9,347 bases of DNA from Casp-actino8 sp041159745. GTDB taxonomy: Bacteria > Actinomycetota > Acidimicrobiia > Acidimicrobiales > Ilumatobacteraceae. The DNA lies in assembly GCA_041159745.1 (NCBI GenBank), contig JBEAXP010000184.1:1-9347 (forward strand), in the 5' to 3' direction. Made by a program: the position numbers and the translations under genes. The notes under the pieces were generated by a model. It ran no database searches. It was not told where the DNA came from and was given only the letters and a program-made list of their open reading frames with translations. Below are positions 6,816 through 9,347 of this stretch, piece by piece; position 1 is the first letter of the stretch; the number at the start of each line of letters is the position of its first letter.

Positions 6816-7313
6816 TCAGCGATGGTGCTCGGCGGTCACCACGAGATCACGACTCATCGAACCGATCTCCGCCTCGGACAGACGCGCTTCCAGAAGAGGA
6901 ACGACCAGATCTTCCTCTTTGGCGAGATGTTGGGAGATCGTGACCGACAGAGCGAGCACGACTTGCCTCACGTCATGAGTCGTCCGACTCGTCATGAGCG
7001 GCTCCCACGACAATTCGGCGATCATCCGATCGAGTTGGCGTGTCAAGCGGAGGATCTCCTCGTGATCGCGTTTGAGGAGAGCCGTCGCGAGGTTGGAGCG
7101 CTCGATGCGGTCGATGACCGGGAACATGATCTCGCGACGAGCCGACAGGTAGGGGCTGACCTGGAGACGAATGAAGTCGGATACGTCGCGAAGGTTCTGA
7201 ACGACCTCCACGTGCTCCAGGGTGTCGAGAGACTCGGCCATGTGCCGCATGGACTTGAGATGGGGAAGCATTCCGCGCTGTTTCTCGTGAATGGGTTGGG
7301 CCAGGCTCTGCAT
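6816..7313 (-). CDS. Hemerythrin-like (HHE-domain) protein with altered metal ligands
   Basis: The 165-residue product is predicted as a soluble four-helix bundle. The ATG at 7313 is preceded by GAGGAG at 6-base spacing. The frame stays open upstream to 7643, but that extension overlaps the divergent cyclase gene and reads as shadow. Hemerythrin-like elements are His18 in LPHLKSM (helix 1), His84 in RDHEEI (helix 3) and His129/Glu133 in QHLAKEEDLVVPLLE (helix 4). In helix 2, the usual His-x3-Glu before the FP turn is replaced by Tyr55 and Arg59 (PYLSARREIMFP). A standard di-iron site is therefore doubtful; a single metal or none is possible. Family members bind oxygen or nitric oxide, sense iron, or act in stress responses. 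It is the first gene of a two-gene operon with ftsH, suggesting a shared stress or protein-quality role (inference). Confidence 0.8.
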   Translation of the reverse strand: MQSLAQPIHEKQRGMLPHLKSMRHMAESLDTLEHVEVVQNLRDVSDFIRLQVSPYLSARREIMFPVIDRIERSNLATALLKRDHEEILRLTRQLDRMIAELSWEPLMTSRTTHDVRQVVLALSVTISQHLAKEEDLVVPLLEARLSEAEIGSMSRDLVVTAEHHR

Positions 7314-7338
7314 CGTTCGCTCCTCGGTTCGAACGGCG

Positions 7339-7344
7339 AACCTA
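7339..7344 (-). promoter_or_regulatory. Putative -10 box (TAGGTT) of the hemerythrin-ftsH operon
   Basis: On the minus strand TAGGTT fits TANNNT. It lies 25 bases before the ATG at 7313, leaving room for a short leader that contains the GAGGAG ribosome site (7320-7325). No clear -35 box is visible. Confidence 0.3.
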
Positions 7345-7347
7345 GAA

Positions 7348-7371
7348 GGGGCCCCGATCCACCGGATCCGG
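7348..7371. promoter_or_regulatory. Paired palindromes in the divergent hemerythrin/cyclase intergenic region
   Basis: The 93 bases between the two divergent genes (7314-7406) hold GGGGCCCC (7348-7355) and CCGGATCCGG (7362-7371). Both are perfect palindromes lying between the two outward-facing -10 boxes. GATCC occurs at 7356, 7365 and 7382. This is where an operator controlling both directions would lie, but no known regulator site is recognised. Confidence 0.25.
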
Positions 7372-7394
7372 AAAATGTCCCGATCCCGTCGTTC

Positions 7395-7400
7395 TAAGGT
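7395..7400 (+). promoter_or_regulatory. Putative -10 box (TAAGGT) of the cyclase gene
   Basis: TAAGGT fits TANNNT and is followed by six bases (GGGGTC) and the ATG at 7407, the spacing expected for a leaderless message. The same bases (AAGGTGGGG) could instead serve as a ribosome site on a longer transcript. Confidence 0.4.
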
Positions 7401-7406
7401 GGGGTC

Positions 7407-8513
7407 ATGGCGAGGGACATGACCCCGTACATCGAAGCAGGTTGTCTCGATCCGAAGTCGGCCAACGCCGAAGCGATCTCCGGCACGATCGAGTACCTCG
7501 AACAAAGGAACCTTTCGACCGAGGCAATCATCGAAGCCTTGCGCGACCCTGCGATGACTCAACTCATCGAAACCTTCGCTCGAGTCGGAGTCGGTCGCCT
7601 GTCGTCCCGCGACATGGCTGCGCGGGTCGGCATGGACGTACACCGCGTTCTCGAGGTCCGCGTCGCATCGGGACTTCCTCCGGCGGGACCCGACGATCCG
7701 GTGTACGAGGAAGACGATGTCGATGGTTTCAAACTCCTGAGCGCCGGCGATCAGATCTTCACCTCCGATGAACTGCTCACCTTCGTGAGAGTTCTCGGTT
7801 CCTCGGTCGGCCGAGTCGCCGAGGCGGCCAACACCTTGTTCCTCGAGGACGTCGAGCGGCCGATGCTCGCCGCCGGAGTGACCGGGGTCGACGTGCTCCG
7901 ATCAGTGGTCGGAGCCCAGGGTTTGGCGCTCGATCTGGCCTGGGTCTTTCGCATGCTGATTCGCGAGCACCTCAACCTGTCGATCGACCGCCACCGCCAG
8001 TCGGTCGAACAAGGCGGCTACTCCGACGGGATGGTTTCGATGGCCGTCGGCTTCGTCGATCTGGTCGGTTTCACCACTCGTTCGGGATCCATGTCGGCCA
8101 AGGAGCTGGGCGCCCTCGTCTCGAAGTTCGAGACTCTCGCCCTCGACACGGTGTCGCTGCTCGGCGGTCGACTCGTCAAGTTCATCGGCGACGAGTTGAT
8201 GTTCGTCGCTTCGGGTCCGAGTGAAGCCTGCACCATCGCAACCGAACTGCTCGTCGCGTTCGGTGGAGACCCGTCACTCACGCCGCGCGGCGGTATGGCG
8301 TACGGTCCGGTTCTCGCTCGCGTGGGCGACTACTTCGGGTCGACGGTCAACCTCGCTGCGCGTCTGGTGGACCAAGCGGTACCGGGCGAGATCCTCGTCA
8401 CGCGCGAACTCGCCGAGCAATCGGGCCACACGCTCGAACCTGCGGGACGACGGATGTTGAAGGGTTTCTCCGAACCCGTAGCCGTGTACTCGCTCACCGA
8501 AGTACGAATGTGA
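7407..8513 (+). CDS. Class III adenylate/guanylate cyclase with N-terminal regulatory domain (Rv1264-like)
   Basis: This 368-residue soluble protein has two parts. Residues about 1-200 are helical and resemble the adenylate cyclase regulatory domain known from mycobacterial Rv1264, where it makes the enzyme sensitive to pH. Residues about 208-365 are the cyclase homology domain. All canonical residues can be placed: metal-binding Asp218 (FVDLVGFT) and Asp262 (FIGDELMF), purine-recognition Lys258 and Asp308 (GDYFG), and transition-state Asn315 and Arg319 (VNLAAR). The Lys/Asp pair favours ATP over GTP, so cAMP is the likely product, made by a head-to-tail homodimer. The first ATG is chosen because TAAGGT stands 6 bases upstream. 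The gene diverges from the hemerythrin-ftsH operon, and its TGA overlaps a GTG that is in frame with the following ATPase. pH sensing is transferred from the family and not shown here. Confidence 0.88.
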   Translation: MARDMTPYIEAGCLDPKSANAEAISGTIEYLEQRNLSTEAIIEALRDPAMTQLIETFARVGVGRLSSRDMAARVGMDVHRVLEVRVASGLPPAGPDDPVYEEDDVDGFKLLSAGDQIFTSDELLTFVRVLGSSVGRVAEAANTLFLEDVERPMLAAGVTGVDVLRSVVGAQGLALDLAWVFRMLIREHLNLSIDRHRQSVEQGGYSDGMVSMAVGFVDLVGFTTRSGSMSAKELGALVSKFETLALDTVSLLGGRLVKFIGDELMFVASGPSEACTIATELLVAFGGDPSLTPRGGMAYGPVLARVGDYFGSTVNLAARLVDQAVPGEILVTRELAEQSGHTLEPAGRRMLKGFSEPVAVYSLTEVRM

Positions 8514-8545
8514 GGGTTACGGTCCCGGCCGGTTGACACCGAGCC

Positions 8546-8551
8546 GAGGAG
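8546..8551 (+). promoter_or_regulatory. Ribosome binding site GAGGAG ahead of a CTG codon
   Basis: GAGGAG is followed by six bases and then CTG at 8558, the first possible start of the ATPase frame after the TGA at 8534-8536. The hemerythrin-like gene uses the same GAGGAG at the same 6-base distance, so this is a good match to a working site in this genome. It also translates as part of the AEE of the extended frame, so chance is possible. Confidence 0.45.
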
Positions 8552-8557
8552 CCCGTT

Positions 8558-9347
8558 CTGAATCTCGACATCCGCGTCCTCACAGGACTGAGCACCGCCG
8601 AGGCGATTCGTCGCCATCGCGATGACGGACCGAATGAGATTCCACGGTCGCGGAGGCGACGGCTACGAGATCACGTGCTCGAGATCGTCCGACAGCCGAT
8701 GCTCGCTCTCCTCTTGGTGGCGGCCGCCGTCAATTTCGTTCTCTCCGAACCCCTCGACGGATTCGTCATCTTCTTGTTCGTCACCATCGTGATCGGGATC
8801 TCGATCACTCAGTCGGTGCGAGCGGAGAACGCGGTCATGGCGTTGCGAGATCTGACCGCACCCCCCGCGACGGTTCTACGCTCGGGTCGAACGGCGAGAA
8901 TCGCGAGCACGGAGGTCGTCGCGGGCGACCTCTTATTGCTGACCGAAGGCGACCGGGTGGCGGCCGACGGAACGATCATGGACTCAACGGGGCTCACCGT
9001 CGACGAATCGATCCTCACCGGCGAGTCGGTTCCGATCGAGAAACGATCGGGCTCGTCCTCCGACAACGACGACCGGACGTCGGTCTTCTCGGGAACTCTC
9101 GTGGGCCGCGGTCGGGCCGTCGTCCATGTCGATCGAATCGGTCCGGCCACCCGCCTCGGACGTATCGGGGCGTCGATCGAGTCGATCGAATCGTCGAAGA
9201 CACCTCTCCAGCGCGAAATCGACCGGATCGTCGGTGTCATCGGAATCGGAGCGGTGCTCGTGGCGATCGCCGCCACGGCGTTGCACGGTTTGCTCCGCGA
9301 TGACTGGCTCGAGGGCACGTTGTCGGGAATCGCGGTGGGCATGTCGA
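8558..9347 (+). CDS. P-type cation-transporting ATPase (P2-type), N-terminal part; non-standard start
   Basis: The frame runs off the right edge after 263 codons, roughly a third of a typical P2 ATPase. Numbered from CTG 8558: GLSTAEAIRRHRDDGPNEIP (10-29) is the cation-ATPase N-terminal motif. Two membrane segments follow (about 48-62 and 67-85), then the actuator domain with GDRVAAD (131-137) and the dephosphorylation loop TGES (154-157), then another hydrophobic segment (about 228-245). The phosphorylated DKTGT loop lies outside, so the ion (calcium, other divalent or monovalent) cannot be fixed. No ATG, GTG or TTG occurs between the in-frame TGA (8534-8536) and the N-terminal motif, so CTG 8558 behind GAGGAG is the proposed start. 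Alternatively the gene began at GTG 8510, overlapping the cyclase stop, and the TGA interrupts it. The first conventional starts downstream (GTG 8675, ATG 8699) would delete the N-terminal motif. It is probably co-transcribed with the cyclase. Confidence 0.8.
   Translation, partial: MNLDIRVLTGLSTAEAIRRHRDDGPNEIPRSRRRRLRDHVLEIVRQPMLALLLVAAAVNFVLSEPLDGFVIFLFVTIVIGISITQSVRAENAVMALRDLTAPPATVLRSGRTARIASTEVVAGDLLLLTEGDRVAADGTIMDSTGLTVDESILTGESVPIEKRSGSSSDNDDRTSVFSGTLVGRGRAVVHVDRIGPATRLGRIGASIESIESSKTPLQREIDRIVGVIGIGAVLVAIAATALHGLLRDDWLEGTLSGIAVGMS

Noticed and set aside
6294..7397. Long + strand open frame (367 codons) opposite ftsH and the hemerythrin-like gene
   Set aside because: It is antisense to clear protein families, has His/Arg/Gly-rich composition typical of GC-rich shadow frames, and no recognisable motif.
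7314..7643. Upstream extension of the hemerythrin-like frame
   Set aside because: It overlaps the divergent cyclase gene and intergenic promoter region, while ATG 7313 has a strong GAGGAG site.
1..8536. Genome-wide reassignment of TGA to an amino acid, suggested by the TGA in the ATPase frame
   Set aside because: All nine visible genes end in TGA at the expected family length, so TGA is the normal stop here.
8533..8538. Perfect TTGACA -35-like hexamer before the ATPase
   Set aside because: No acceptable -10 lies 16-18 bases downstream, and the site overlaps the putative ATPase leader; likely chance.

Overview
The window is GC-rich and densely coding. It has many GTG starts, TGA at all nine visible stops, TANNNT-type -10 boxes close to start codons, and a hemin-transport operon of actinobacterial type. 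These traits suggest a high-GC actinobacterium, perhaps an Acidimicrobiia/Ilumatobacter-like lineage. That placement is inference from style and gene content; there is no rRNA or marker to confirm it.

Layout. (1) 1-2639, + strand: the end of a hemin-binding protein (hmuT), the permease (hmuU) and the ATPase (hmuV), joined by GTGA stop/start overlaps. After 19 bases comes a small lipoprotein whose beta-type domain resembles domains attached to HtaA heme-binding proteins. Together these read as one heme-iron uptake operon. (2) 2654-3718, - strand: a lipid-anchored, cysteine-rich SGNH hydrolase/acyltransferase domain that converges on the heme operon. (3) 3809-4912, + strand: an exported coiled-coil NlpC/P60 peptidoglycan hydrolase, divergent from the SGNH gene. 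(4) 7313 down to 4926, - strand: a hemerythrin-like protein followed directly by an FtsH membrane protease. The two share a reading frame and are separated only by a TGA and one codon. (5) 7407 to the right edge, + strand: a class III nucleotidyl cyclase with an Rv1264-type N-terminal regulatory region, then a P2-type cation ATPase cut by the window edge.

How the parts fit. Regions 2 and 3 are envelope functions. Regions 4 and 5 diverge from a 93-base palindrome-bearing intergenic region and combine a putative metal/gas-binding protein, a quality-control protease, a cAMP-type signalling enzyme and an ion pump. A stress or ion-homeostasis neighbourhood is plausible but unproven.

Most notable: the ATPase reading frame has no ATG/GTG/TTG start after an in-frame TGA. 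That TGA sits where related ATPases carry a Trp (Trp-His), and upstream of it lies an in-frame GTG overlapping the cyclase stop. The gene therefore either starts at CTG behind a GAGGAG ribosome site, or carries a nonsense change or error. Also notable are the in-frame hemerythrin-TGA-FtsH junction and the loss of the helix-2 metal ligands in the hemerythrin-like protein. I see no tRNA, rRNA, CRISPR array or insertion sequence.
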